Shown here piece after piece: positions 56,249 through 64,000 of a stretch of 64,000 bases of DNA. How positions within the stretch are numbered: position 1 is the first letter of the stretch; every line of letters begins with the position of its first letter. Origin of the DNA: Pelagibacterium nitratireducens (GTDB taxonomy: Bacteria > Pseudomonadota > Alphaproteobacteria > Rhizobiales > Devosiaceae); contig NZ_CP146275.1 of the NCBI RefSeq assembly GCF_037044555.1, forward strand, positions 662,501 to 726,500, given 5' to 3'. The notes under the pieces were generated by a model, which had not been told where the DNA came from, did not search any database, and was given only the letters and a program-made list of their open reading frames with translations. A program made the position numbers and the translations under genes.

Positions 56249-57115
56249 TTATTCTGCGGCCTGGGTGGCTTCGTATTTGCGGAGCATTTCGGCCATGCCC
56301 GCAAAGGTGAAGCTGTTGAGTTCGCGTCGTTGCGAGGGCTGGGGCACAAAGGAAATGGTCAGGCCCGAGGGGCGGATGGTGCCGAGCGCAAGAGAGGCGC
56401 CCTCGACCATGCGCATGCCTTCATGGAGATAGGTGACGTCGGTGGCGGCGTGGGTGCCGATGCCGACGACGACGGGAATGCCGTGCCAGTTGGAAACGCG
56501 GTCGAAATGGATGTGGCCCGAGAGAATGCCGAGGATATTGCGGCCGGCAAGCAGGTCAGCCAGCTTGCGAGTGTCGGCGATGGTGAGGCTTTCCCATTCC
56601 ATATCGGGCCTGTCCTCATCGAGCGCGGGGGCGTGGTGGACGGCGATCAGCTTGGGGAGGTCGGGATGGGCATCGAGTTCGCCTTCGAGCCAGGCGAACT
56701 GTTCGGGCTCGATCGAGCCGCCGACCTTGCCCGGAGCGCTCGAATCGAGCGTGATGAGGTGGATGCCGTCGATCACCTGCGCATGAAAGAACGGAGCGGC
56801 GAGGTCTTGGGTGCGACCGAGCATGCCGGTGTAAAAGCCCTCGCGCTTGTCGTGATTGCCGAGCGCGAAGAACAGGGGAATTTCAAGGGCCGCTTCGTCG
56901 AGGATGGCCTTGAGGTTGCGATAGGAGCCCGCATCGCCCTGATTGGTCAGATCGCCGGTGGCGACGATGAATTTGGGCTGGGGCACCAGGGTCTTGATGT
57001 CGGCCAGCAGGGCCTTGAGATTGGCCGTGGTATCGGAAAACAGGTGATCGTCGACGATGTCGGGATTGCCGATATGGAGATCGGTAAGATGGACGAAGGT
57101 GAAGAGATCGGTCAT
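56249..57115 (-). CDS. Class III cyclic/glycerophospho-diesterase (GpdQ/CpdA-like)
   Basis: 288 residues. The binuclear metallophosphoesterase motifs are complete: Asp12-x-His14, Asp55 in 'GDLTNQG', Asn87-His88 in 'GNHDK', His160-His161 in 'VHHAP', and His201-x-His203 in 'GHIH'. No signal peptide is present, so it acts inside the cell. As first gene of a binding-protein/permease operon it most likely hydrolyses an imported phosphodiester such as a glycerophosphodiester; a cyclic-nucleotide substrate is the alternative. Confidence 0.92.
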   Translation of the reverse strand: MTDLFTFVHLTDLHIGNPDIVDDHLFSDTTANLKALLADIKTLVPQPKFIVATGDLTNQGDAGSYRNLKAILDEAALEIPLFFALGNHDKREGFYTGMLGRTQDLAAPFFHAQVIDGIHLITLDSSAPGKVGGSIEPEQFAWLEGELDAHPDLPKLIAVHHAPALDEDRPDMEWESLTIADTRKLADLLAGRNILGILSGHIHFDRVSNWHGIPVVVGIGTHAATDVTYLHEGMRMVEGASLALGTIRPSGLTISFVPQPSQRRELNSFTFAGMAEMLRKYEATQAAE

Positions 57116-57251
57116 GACGCGTGTCCTGATGTTGATGGCATTGCGTCCGCCTGGGACGCCCTGAGCCGATCGTCTTTCGGCGCGCACCCCGCGCTTTGGG
57201 CGAAAGACTTGTGCCCGGCTGCAAACACAGCTACCGTCGGAACATGACAGG

Positions 57252-57269
57252 TGAATGAAGGTTCATTCA
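57252..57269. promoter_or_regulatory. TetR operator overlapping the tetR ribosome site
   Basis: 'tgaatgaa-gg-ttcattca' is a perfect 8-2-8 inverted repeat that ends 2 nt before the tetR ATG and includes the only 'gaagg' ribosome-site-like sequence. It is the classical form of a TetR-family operator. Being 136 nt from the divergent phosphodiesterase start, it could also control that operon. Confidence 0.8.
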
Positions 57270-57271
57270 GT

Positions 57272-57844
57272 ATGGAAGCGACGATCGGCAAGAAGGACAG
57301 AATCCTCGATGCTGCGGCTCAATTGATTGTGGAAAACGGCTTGCAGTGCTCGATGGCTGCGATTGCCGAGCGGGCGGGCGTGGCCACCGGATCGCTCTAT
57401 AACTATTTTCCCTCAAAGGGCGCGCTGGTGCTTGGGGTCTATGTGCGGGTCGGCGAACAGATGTCGCGGGCGGTGGTGGTCGAGCACGATCAGGCGGTCA
57501 GCCATGAGGACCGGATAAAGGGCTATATCGCGCGATATATCGCGTTTATCGCGGCCGATGCCGAACGGGCCAAGCTGTTTGAATATCTCGACAATTCTCC
57601 CGAATTGAGCCTTACCGAGATCGCGGCGACGTTTTCGGGGTTCGTCGACTATACGCGCGTTCTGTTTGAAGGCGCGCGGGAAGCCGGGGTGGTGCGCGAG
57701 GGGCGGGCCTATCTTTTGGGGAGCTTTGTGCGCGGGGCCATCCGCCACACGATCAAGCGCCGCCGGCTCGATCCGACGCCGATCGAGGATAGCGAATACG
57801 CCTGGATCGCGGATATGTGCTGGAAGGCCGTGGCGCGGGATTAA
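57272..57844 (+). CDS. TetR/AcrR family regulator, divergent from the phosphodiester operon
   Basis: 190 residues. The helix-turn-helix (about 10-55) includes 'AAIAERAGVATGSLYNYFPS'. The C-terminal part is a typical ligand domain. The ATG at 57272 is chosen over a GTG at 57251 because the latter would put the operator inside the gene. Its stop overlaps the stop of the convergent ATPase gene. Confidence 0.91.
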   Translation: MEATIGKKDRILDAAAQLIVENGLQCSMAAIAERAGVATGSLYNYFPSKGALVLGVYVRVGEQMSRAVVVEHDQAVSHEDRIKGYIARYIAFIAADAERAKLFEYLDNSPELSLTEIAATFSGFVDYTRVLFEGAREAGVVREGRAYLLGSFVRGAIRHTIKRRRLDPTPIEDSEYAWIADMCWKAVARD

Positions 57845-58590
57845 AGCCGTCCAGCCTCGATGATGCGCTGCAGGAATTTCTGCGTGCGGGGGTTCTGGGG
57901 GTTCGAGAACAGGGTTTTGGGTTCGGCTTCTTCCACGATGCGGCCGCCGTCGAGAAAGCAGACGCGGTCGGCGACGTCGCGGGCGAAACCCATTTCGTGG
58001 GTGACGATGACCATGGTCATGCCATCGGATTTGAGCCGGCGGATGATGGCGAGCACCTCGCCGACCAGTTCGGGATCGAGCGCGGCGGTCACCTCATCGA
58101 ACAGCATGACCTCGGGCTGGGTGGCCAAGGCGCGTACGATGGCGACGCGCTGTTGCTGGCCGCCCGAGAGCTGTTCGGGATAGGCGTTCTCGAACTCGGC
58201 CATGCCGAAGGCGGTGAGCAGTTCGCGGGCGGTGGCCTGCGCCTCGGACCTTGAAATGCCGTGGACCTTGAGCGGGGCCAGGGTGATGTTTTCCATCACG
58301 CTCATATGGGGAAAGAGGTTGTAGGACTGGAAGACGATGCCGATCCTGCGATAGACGCCATTGCGGCCCCAGGAGGGGTCTTCGAGGGATTTTCCGTCCA
58401 GTGCGATGGTGCCGTGATCGAATTCGGTCAGCCGGTTGATGCAGCGCAGAAGGGTCGACTTGCCCGACCCCGAGGCGCCGATCAGGCACACGACCTCGTG
58501 GGGGGCAATGGCGAGATTGATGTCGTCGAGAACGAGGGTCTCACCATAATATTTGGTGAGACCGGAAATGGTTATGCGGTCGTTGGTCAA
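57841..58590 (-). CDS. Polar amino-acid ABC transporter ATP-binding protein (GlnQ/HisP type)
   Basis: 249 residues. Walker A is 'GASGSGKS' (38-45), signature 'LSGGQQQRVAIVRALA', Walker B 'VMLFDEVTAALDPEL', and 'VTHEMGFARDVADRV' follows. The family usually has DEPTSALD; here it is DEVTAALD. The TTG start overlaps the permease stop as TTGA. It is the last gene of the three-gene operon. Confidence 0.93.
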   Translation of the reverse strand: MTNDRITISGLTKYYGETLVLDDINLAIAPHEVVCLIGASGSGKSTLLRCINRLTEFDHGTIALDGKSLEDPSWGRNGVYRRIGIVFQSYNLFPHMSVMENITLAPLKVHGISRSEAQATARELLTAFGMAEFENAYPEQLSGGQQQRVAIVRALATQPEVMLFDEVTAALDPELVGEVLAIIRRLKSDGMTMVIVTHEMGFARDVADRVCFLDGGRIVEEAEPKTLFSNPQNPRTQKFLQRIIEAGRL

Positions 58591-59480
58591 GAGGCCCCCT
58601 GCAGGCGGCGCTGACGGTCTCTTTTTGTCAGGTAGTCGGTGAGGCGGGCCATCGGGATGGTCGCAACAAGGAACAGCAGCGCGGCGGCAATCAGCGAAGA
58701 ATAGTTGAAGGTCTGGGCGGTGTAGATCTGGGCCTCGCGGACAGCGTCGCGCACGCCGATGACCGAAAGCAGCGCCACGTCCTTTTGCAGGGCGACGGCG
58801 AGGTTGAGGAGCACGGGCATAACGTTGCGAATGGCCTGGGGCAGGATGGCGTAGCGCATGGTCTGCCATTGGGAGAGGCCAAGGGCTCTGGCGGCGGCAC
58901 CCTGGCCGTCATGGACGGCCTCGATGCCGGAGCGATAGATTTCGGCCGAATAGGCGGCGTAGGAAACCACCATGGCGGTGGCGCCCCAGAACAGCGCCGA
59001 ATTGGGCAAGCCCGGAAGGTTGAGTGCCGGAATGCCGAAGCCGAAGATCAAGACAAGCAAAAGGACCGGCAGACCGCGGAAGAGGTCGATATAGACCACT
59101 GTAAACACCCGCAGCGGCGCGAACCACGGACCGGTCAGCGAGCGGAACAGGGCGAGAACCAGCCCCCACGCCATGATGGCGAACAGGCAGATCACCCAGA
59201 CCTGAAGATTGAGCCAGAAGCCGCGCAGCACCTGGGGGAACGATACCGCCATGGCATTGAGATCGAAAAACTGCCGCGCGATGCGAGGCCATTGTTCGGC
59301 CGAGGTCACGGCATAGGCGATGGCGCCGAAAACGACGGCGACCATGACAATCGAGATGATGGCGGGCAGGTAGCGATCCCTGGCGCGCAGTTTCTTTTTT
59401 GCCGGGGGGAGAGGCCGACGCGGCCCCGGTTGGGGGGCCGCGTCGGTATCGATGCCTTGCGGCGGTAGTCCAGAACTCAT
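58587..59480 (-). CDS. Polar amino-acid ABC transporter permease (HisM/GlnP type)
   Basis: 297 residues. A proline-rich cytoplasmic N-terminus of about 35 residues is followed by a helix and then a five-helix His/Glu/Gln permease core, with coupling loop 'GQGAAARALGLSQWQTMRYA'. Only one permease gene is present, so it probably works as a homodimer. The ATG overlaps the binding-protein stop (ATGA). Confidence 0.92.
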   Translation of the reverse strand: MSSGLPPQGIDTDAAPQPGPRRPLPPAKKKLRARDRYLPAIISIVMVAVVFGAIAYAVTSAEQWPRIARQFFDLNAMAVSFPQVLRGFWLNLQVWVICLFAIMAWGLVLALFRSLTGPWFAPLRVFTVVYIDLFRGLPVLLLVLIFGFGIPALNLPGLPNSALFWGATAMVVSYAAYSAEIYRSGIEAVHDGQGAAARALGLSQWQTMRYAILPQAIRNVMPVLLNLAVALQKDVALLSVIGVRDAVREAQIYTAQTFNYSSLIAAALLFLVATIPMARLTDYLTKRDRQRRLQGAS

Positions 59481-60313
59481 TCGGTGATGACCGGCAGGTC
59501 GGGATCGGCAATCAGATATTGAGCGACCAGCGCGTCGATGACGCTTTCGGATTTGAGTTCGGCGATGGCCTCGTTAACCCATTCGACAAGGTCGTTGCCC
59601 TGCTCGAAGATCAGGCCGTGGCCGTAATCGTTCTCGTCGGGCGGCAGGATGGCGGCGATGGTGGCGTCTGGCACCTGGACGGCGGTGAGGTAGAGTGCTG
59701 TGGGCAATTCGGTGGCCACAGCATCGATCTGGTTGCCCTGCAGGGCCTGGAACAGGCCGACCTGATCACTATAGACGGCGGGTTCGTCAACGCCGATGAT
59801 GTCTTCGACATAGTCGAGATCGGTGGTGCCGATCATCACGCCCCAGCGCACCTCGCGCAAATCGGCAAAGCTTGTCGCCTCTTCAACGGCTGAGCCGGGC
59901 ATGGCGACCACGGCTTTTTGCGGCTGGTAATAGACGTCCGAGAAGGTGGCGATCTGGGCGCGATCCTCGGTCACCGAGATCTGCTGGATGCCGAAATCGT
60001 AATCCTTGGCGCCGGGCGCAATGGCCTGATCGAAGGTTTCGCGCACCCAGACCACATCCTCGGGCGCAAAGCCCATCTTTTCGGCCAGCGCATAAACGAA
60101 AGCGCTTTCAAAGCCTTCCCCGTTCGAGGGATCGTTGTCCATCATCCAGGGGGGAAACACCGGATCGGATGTCGCGACGGTGAGTTGGCCCGGCGCGAAC
60201 AGGCGCGGATCGTCAGGCGTTTTTTCCTGAGCGTGCGCCGTGCCGATACCAAGCGCGGTAGCGAGCGATGCGGCAACGGCCAGGCGGCTCAGCAATGAGA
60301 ATTTTGTCGACAT
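59477..60313 (-). CDS. Polar amino-acid-type ABC transporter substrate-binding protein
   Basis: 278 residues. The signal peptide ends at 'AHAQ' (about residue 29). 'LTVATSDPVFPPWMMDN' and 'GFESAFVYALAEKMGF' are the standard opening of family 3 binding proteins. The ligand is unknown. A 'ggaggt' site lies upstream of the ATG at 60313. It is the first gene of the operon, divergent from the antiporter gene. Confidence 0.92.
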   Translation of the reverse strand: MSTKFSLLSRLAVAASLATALGIGTAHAQEKTPDDPRLFAPGQLTVATSDPVFPPWMMDNDPSNGEGFESAFVYALAEKMGFAPEDVVWVRETFDQAIAPGAKDYDFGIQQISVTEDRAQIATFSDVYYQPQKAVVAMPGSAVEEATSFADLREVRWGVMIGTTDLDYVEDIIGVDEPAVYSDQVGLFQALQGNQIDAVATELPTALYLTAVQVPDATIAAILPPDENDYGHGLIFEQGNDLVEWVNEAIAELKSESVIDALVAQYLIADPDLPVITE

Positions 60314-60577
60314 GATCGAGGACCTCCAGCGTCCAGGGAGAAAAAGTCCGGGGATTTCGATATTATCGGGCGCATCAAGCGGCGCAAGGGGCGTCTCGAT
60401 CCCTGACAGCGACAAATCCGGGCAGGGCCTGCTAATTTTTTGCCGCCAAAGCGTTTTTTTGCCCCGGCGGGGGTGGACGCGACGCATTGGCGCCGTAATC
60501 ATTGCCGTTATTGACTTTCTTTGCCTCCGCGGCCGGTTCGGCCGGCTGCCAAACATTTTAGATCGGGTCATTTGGGG

Positions 60578-62446
60578 ATGATCGACTGGATTTATCCGCT
60601 GCTCCTGGTGGGCGCGGCGCTCATCGTCGTTTCGGTTTTTACCAGTCTCGTGGCGTTCCGCTTCGGGGCACCCTTGCTGCTGTTGTTTCTGGGCATCGGC
60701 CTGGGCGCGGGCAGCGACGGGCTGGGGATCGAATTTTCCGACGTCAACACCGCCTATTTCGTGGGCTCGCTGGCGCTTGCGGTCATTCTTTTCGATTCGG
60801 GGTTCGGCACATCGCTGAAATCATTCCGGCAGGCGGCGGCGCCATCGATCGTTCTGGCGACGGTGGGGGTGCTGCTGACCACGGCGATCGTGGGCATGGC
60901 GGCACGGTTGATGTTCGGGTTCGGTTGGGCCGAGGGGCTTTTGATGGGCGCCATCGTTTCCTCGACCGACGCGGCGGCGGTGTTTTTCCTTTTGCGCGTG
61001 GGCGGCATCACCATTCGCGACAAGGTGCGCTCGACGCTCGAAGTGGAGTCGGGATCGAACGATCCGATGGCGATCTTTCTGACCATCATGTTCGTGGAAC
61101 TGCTGGCTTCGGGGTCGGGCATCACCGGGTTCACCCATGAATTTGTCGTGGGGTTCGGGTTGCAGATGGGGCTGGGGGTGACCCTGGGCATCGCGGGGGG
61201 AGCGGCGATCGTTTTCATCATCAACCGGGTGGAACTGGAGGGCGCGCTCTATCCCATTATCGTTCTGGGCATGGCGGTGCTGCTGTTTGCCTTTACCGGG
61301 CTGCTTGGAGGATCTGGCGCGCTTGCCGCCTATGTGGCGGGGCTGGTGGCGGGCAATCGCCGGGTGCGGGCGCGGGCGACGCTGGTGCGGTTCCAGGACG
61401 GGATGACCTGGCTGGCCCAGATCGTCATGTTCCTCATCCTGGGGCTCCTGGCCAGCCCCTCCCAGTTCGGCGAGGTGGCGCTGCCGGCTGTGGCGCTGGC
61501 GCTGTTCTTGATGTTTGTGGCGCGGCCGGTCGCGGTGTGGCTGTGCCTTCTGGCGTTCCAGTATCAGCGCGACGAGATCGCGTTCATTTCCTGGGTGGGC
61601 CTGCGCGGCGCGGTCTCGATCCTTCTGGCCATCCTGCCGCTGATCGCATTGCTCGAAAACGGGGCCGTGCTGTTCAACACCGCCTTCATCATCGTTCTGA
61701 CCTCGCTTTTGGTGCAGGGCTGGACCATCCGGCCCATGGCGCAATGGCTGGGCCTGATCGTGCCGCCGCGCATCGGTCCGGTCGAGCGCGTCGGGCTCGA
61801 ATTGCCGGGCAGCGCGCATCACGAATTGATCGTCTACCACGTTGTCGAGGGGAGCCCGGTGGCCGAGGGCGAAAGGCTGCCGCGCTGGGCGCGTCCCTCG
61901 CTGATCGTGCGGGACGGGCAATCGATGCGGTTTCAGTATGCCGGGCGCATCAAGGCCGGCGACTATGTCTATATGTTCATTGCGCCGCGCTATACGCGGC
62001 TGCTCGACCGGCTTTTCGCCAGCCCCACCAAGGTGGAGGCCGATGACAAGGATTTCTTCGGCGAGTTCAGGATCAACCCCAGGCGTCCGCTCGTTGCGCT
62101 CAAGGATGCCTATGACGCCCAGATCGGGCCCAATGTTTCGCTGGAGAAAACCATTGGCGACTATATGCGCGAGCGGCTGGGCGGGACGGCGGAAATCGGC
62201 GACCGGGTGGCCATCGGGGCGCTCGAGCTGATCGTGCGCGAGGTCGATATCGAGGGCGAGGTGTCCGAAGCCGGGCTGGCCATCGACCAGGACGCCCAGA
62301 AAGCCCGCGTGCCCGTGTTCATGAGCGGGCGGGAACTCAAGGCGTTCGTCCGGGCCAAGCTCAACGAACGGCGGACCAAAAAGTCCAGCCGGAAGATCGA
62401 GGCGCAACAGGCCGCCGAGCCTGCTGCCGATCGCTCTCAGGACTGA
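60578..62446 (+). CDS. nhaP2: Potassium/proton antiporter, NhaP2/CvrA type
   Basis: 622 residues. About 12 membrane helices (1-390) of the CPA1 fold include the ion-site 'SSTDAAAVFF' and 'ESGSNDPMAIFL'. An RCK_C (TrkA-C) domain follows at about 410-485, and a CorC/HlyC-type domain near 500-590. The tail is basic and Ala-rich. It exchanges K+ (or Na+) for H+ across the inner membrane. The ATG at 60578 lacks a well-spaced ribosome site. The end overlaps the convergent flavin reductase gene by 10 bp. Confidence 0.92.
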   Translation: MIDWIYPLLLVGAALIVVSVFTSLVAFRFGAPLLLLFLGIGLGAGSDGLGIEFSDVNTAYFVGSLALAVILFDSGFGTSLKSFRQAAAPSIVLATVGVLLTTAIVGMAARLMFGFGWAEGLLMGAIVSSTDAAAVFFLLRVGGITIRDKVRSTLEVESGSNDPMAIFLTIMFVELLASGSGITGFTHEFVVGFGLQMGLGVTLGIAGGAAIVFIINRVELEGALYPIIVLGMAVLLFAFTGLLGGSGALAAYVAGLVAGNRRVRARATLVRFQDGMTWLAQIVMFLILGLLASPSQFGEVALPAVALALFLMFVARPVAVWLCLLAFQYQRDEIAFISWVGLRGAVSILLAILPLIALLENGAVLFNTAFIIVLTSLLVQGWTIRPMAQWLGLIVPPRIGPVERVGLELPGSAHHELIVYHVVEGSPVAEGERLPRWARPSLIVRDGQSMRFQYAGRIKAGDYVYMFIAPRYTRLLDRLFASPTKVEADDKDFFGEFRINPRRPLVALKDAYDAQIGPNVSLEKTIGDYMRERLGGTAEIGDRVAIGALELIVREVDIEGEVSEAGLAIDQDAQKARVPVFMSGRELKAFVRAKLNERRTKKSSRKIEAQQAAEPAADRSQD

Positions 62447-62997
62447 TCGAGACCCTTGTAGCCGCGCCGGTGCCATATGAGCGGGGCGCGATCGGGGAAG
62501 GAGCGGGTGTGGGTGACGATGCCGGCATAGAGGGTGTGGGTGTCCAAAACGATTGCGCCGGCCAGGACGCAATCGAGACTGGTGACGGCGCCGGAAAGCA
62601 GGGGCTGACCCGAGGGCCAGTGCTGCCAGTCATCAACCGCAAAACGATCGTCAGGTCCCCAGCCGGCAAAGGCGTCCGCGACCGATTGCTGGTCCTCTGC
62701 GAGAACCGAGAGCGAAAAGCGGCCGGCGGCGTCGATGGTGCGGGCCAGATCGGTGTCGCGGGTGATGGAGACGATGACGGCGGGCGGTTCGGCGCTCAGC
62801 GAGAGCATGGCGGTGACGGTACGGCCGTACTGGCTGTCGCCCGAACGGGCGGTCACGACAGTGACCGATGCGGCCAGCGTGCTCATGGCGCTGGTAAACT
62901 GGGATGCGGGCACCGCGTCGGCGGCGGCGGGGTGGTCGGCCAGCGCGAGGGCAAGGGCCGGGCTGGCCGGCGGCAATTTGATGTTCGGTTTTGTCAT
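62437..62997 (-). CDS. Flavin reductase domain protein (HpaC/RutF type)
   Basis: 186 residues. The split-barrel 'FTSAMSTLAASVTVVTA' and 'GRTVTAMLSLSAEPPAVIVSI' are the FMN-binding core of NAD(P)H:flavin oxidoreductases that feed FMNH2 to two-component monooxygenases. No monooxygenase is visible next to it. It is divergent from a winged-helix regulator that probably controls it. Confidence 0.9.
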   Translation of the reverse strand: MTKPNIKLPPASPALALALADHPAAADAVPASQFTSAMSTLAASVTVVTARSGDSQYGRTVTAMLSLSAEPPAVIVSITRDTDLARTIDAAGRFSLSVLAEDQQSVADAFAGWGPDDRFAVDDWQHWPSGQPLLSGAVTSLDCVLAGAIVLDTHTLYAGIVTHTRSFPDRAPLIWHRRGYKGLDQS

Positions 62998-63108
62998 TTC
63001 AGGGCTGTTCGGAGCGCCGATCGGTGTAGAGAAACCGGCAGGGCTTGATCTTGCGACCCGGTCTCTGTATTTTCCAAGTAAGTGCTTTCTAAATGTCGCT
63101 CCGGAGCC

Positions 63109-63801
63109 ATGTCAAGCAGCAAACCGGTTATTGAAAATTCGCCCCCCTTGCCCGAGGCCGCAACCTGGTCTCCGCGCAATGCGGCCGAGCGCGTCCTGTT
63201 CCACCTCAAGATGCACGGAGACAAGACGGCCGGCGAGTTGGGCCGGGCGCTCGGAACGTCGGGGGAAGCGGCGCGCCAGCAATTGGTGCGGCTGTCCGAG
63301 GACGGACTTGTGGAAAGCTGGAGCCAGTCGCGCGGGGTGGGGCGGCCGTCCCAGTTCTGGCGCCTGACGGCGGCGGGACAATCGCGGTTTCCCGACACCC
63401 ATGCGGCGCTCACCGTCGAGCTTTTGGGTATCGTGGGCGACACGCTGGGGGCCGAGGTGCTCTCGCGGATCATCGATGCGCGCGAGGAGCGCACCAAATC
63501 GGTCTATCACGCGGCGATGAGCGATGCGGGCGGGCTGGGCGAGCGGGTGGCTAGGCTGGCCGATCTGCGCTCGGCCGAGGGGTATATGGCCGACTGGGAG
63601 CCCGATGGCGAGGGCGGGTATGTGCTTTATGAAAACCATTGCCCGATCTGCGCGGCGGCGACGGCATGCCAGAATTTCTGCCGGGCCGAACTGGCGGTAT
63701 TCCGCGATGTATTGGGGCCCGGAGCGAAGGTGGAGCGCACCGATCATATCGTTATGGGCGCGCGGCGGTGTGCGTATCGGATTTCCCGCGCCGGGGACTG
63801 A
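63109..63801 (+). CDS. Winged-helix regulator with C-terminal Cys cluster (SufR/COG2345-like)
   Basis: About 230 residues. The N-terminal winged helix (about 25-95) contains 'KTAGELGRALGTSGEAARQQ' and 'GRPSQFWRLT'. The C-terminal region has Cys178, 181, 187, 191 and 221, resembling the cluster-binding part of SufR-like regulators, so it may sense iron-sulfur or redox state. The spacing is not the canonical SufR one. ATG at 63109 and GTG at 63082 are both possible starts. It is divergent from a flavin reductase gene. Confidence 0.85.
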   Translation: MSSSKPVIENSPPLPEAATWSPRNAAERVLFHLKMHGDKTAGELGRALGTSGEAARQQLVRLSEDGLVESWSQSRGVGRPSQFWRLTAAGQSRFPDTHAALTVELLGIVGDTLGAEVLSRIIDAREERTKSVYHAAMSDAGGLGERVARLADLRSAEGYMADWEPDGEGGYVLYENHCPICAAATACQNFCRAELAVFRDVLGPGAKVERTDHIVMGARRCAYRISRAGD

Positions 63802-63832
63802 TCGTTCGGCAATATCGAATAATGAATGAACC

Positions 63833-63867
63833 ATAGTCCGGATTATCCGGACCGGTGGCTGGACTAT
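63833..63867. promoter_or_regulatory. Near-perfect operator upstream of the ring-cleaving dioxygenase gene
   Basis: A perfect 7-3-7 inverted repeat 'gtccgga-tta-tccggac' (63836-63852) is extended by outer half-sites 'atagtcc' (63833-63839) and 'ggactat' (63861-63867). It lies about 50-80 nt before the ATG at 63915. A LysR-, MarR- or HxlR-type regulator would fit, and the gene for it may be outside the window or the SufR-like gene just upstream. Confidence 0.75.
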
Positions 63868-63914
63868 ATTGGTCTCCAACAGAGCCCGGAGGGGCTTTAA
63901 CCGGAGATCGGATC

Positions 63915-64000
63915 ATGCTCAACCAGATCAGGGGCCTTCATCATGTGACGTCGATGTCGCGCGATGGCGATGCCAACAATCACTTCTTTACCGATACGCT
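63915..64000 (+). CDS. VOC-family ring-cleaving dioxygenase, N-terminal part
   Basis: Only the first 28 codons are in the window. 'IRGLHHVTSMSRDGDANNHF' matches the start of MhqO/MhqA-like ring-cleaving dioxygenases, in which the first His of 'LHHVT' is a metal ligand. A 'ggag' site precedes the ATG. The gene runs off the window edge. It probably acts on hydroquinone or catechol compounds. Confidence 0.8.
   Translation, partial: MLNQIRGLHHVTSMSRDGDANNHFFTDT

Overview
The window comes from a GC-rich alphaproteobacterium, most likely a member of Hyphomicrobiales close to Devosiaceae (Devosia/Pelagibacterium type). I infer this from the 23S-5S rRNA end, the protein families, the many 4-bp stop/start overlaps between operon genes, and intergenic palindromic repeats of the kind seen in that order. 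The exact genus cannot be fixed from the sequence alone.

Layout. 1-1190 is the 3' end of an rRNA operon (23S tail, 5S, terminator). 1360-3946 holds a flavin reductase and two paralogous esterases. 3943-9181 is a putrescine-type ABC operon (potF-potG-potH-potI) with an aminotransferase as its last gene. 9590-11903 carries bacterioferritin with its ferredoxin and small envelope or membrane proteins. 12318-15185 is a TetR-ABC exporter operon with every gene junction overlapping by 4 bp. 15275-18334 has a Tas-like aldo/keto reductase, initiator tRNA-Met, a DUF4260 protein and a haloperoxidase-like hydrolase. 18525-20263 couples a homoserine-dehydrogenase-like enzyme to a class I glutamine amidotransferase. 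20307-22976 is a pair of coupled AraC paralogues facing a TetR gene. Next come catalase (23182), an aldehyde dehydrogenase with a ThDP enzyme (24752-27811), a small GNAT, LysR, pirin, a DUF5996-GNAT fusion and a DUF2188-like protein.

32378-46919 is a 16-gene sugar or sugar-acid catabolic locus. An IclR regulator and an enolase-superfamily dehydratase face a VOC/Fe-alcohol dehydrogenase/galactonate-dehydratase-like operon. A CUT1 ABC transporter operon follows, with an aldo/keto reductase, two SDRs, an RraA-like aldolase, a cupin, a HbpS-like protein and a Gfo/Idh/MocA oxidoreductase. A nearly identical promoter-operator module precedes both rightward operons, so IclR probably controls both.

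46985-48143 is a complete IS110-family element. It has inserted inside a dispersed palindromic repeat, and its 5' non-coding end folds into a bridge-RNA-like structure. Three of the four expected guide segments can be matched by eye to the element ends and to the insertion site. This is the most interesting object in the window. A degenerate GGDEF/EAL-like gene follows.

49819-57115 is an uptake operon (two tandem solute-binding proteins, two permeases, ATPase) with a GpdQ-like phosphodiesterase and a tyrosine-phosphatase-like enzyme, facing a TetR gene. 57841-60313 is a polar-amino-acid-type ABC operon. The window ends with a K+/H+ antiporter, a flavin reductase, a Cys-rich winged-helix regulator and the start of a ring-cleaving dioxygenase behind a near-perfect operator. 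Four minus-strand genes take their TAG stop codon from the first bases of dispersed repeats.
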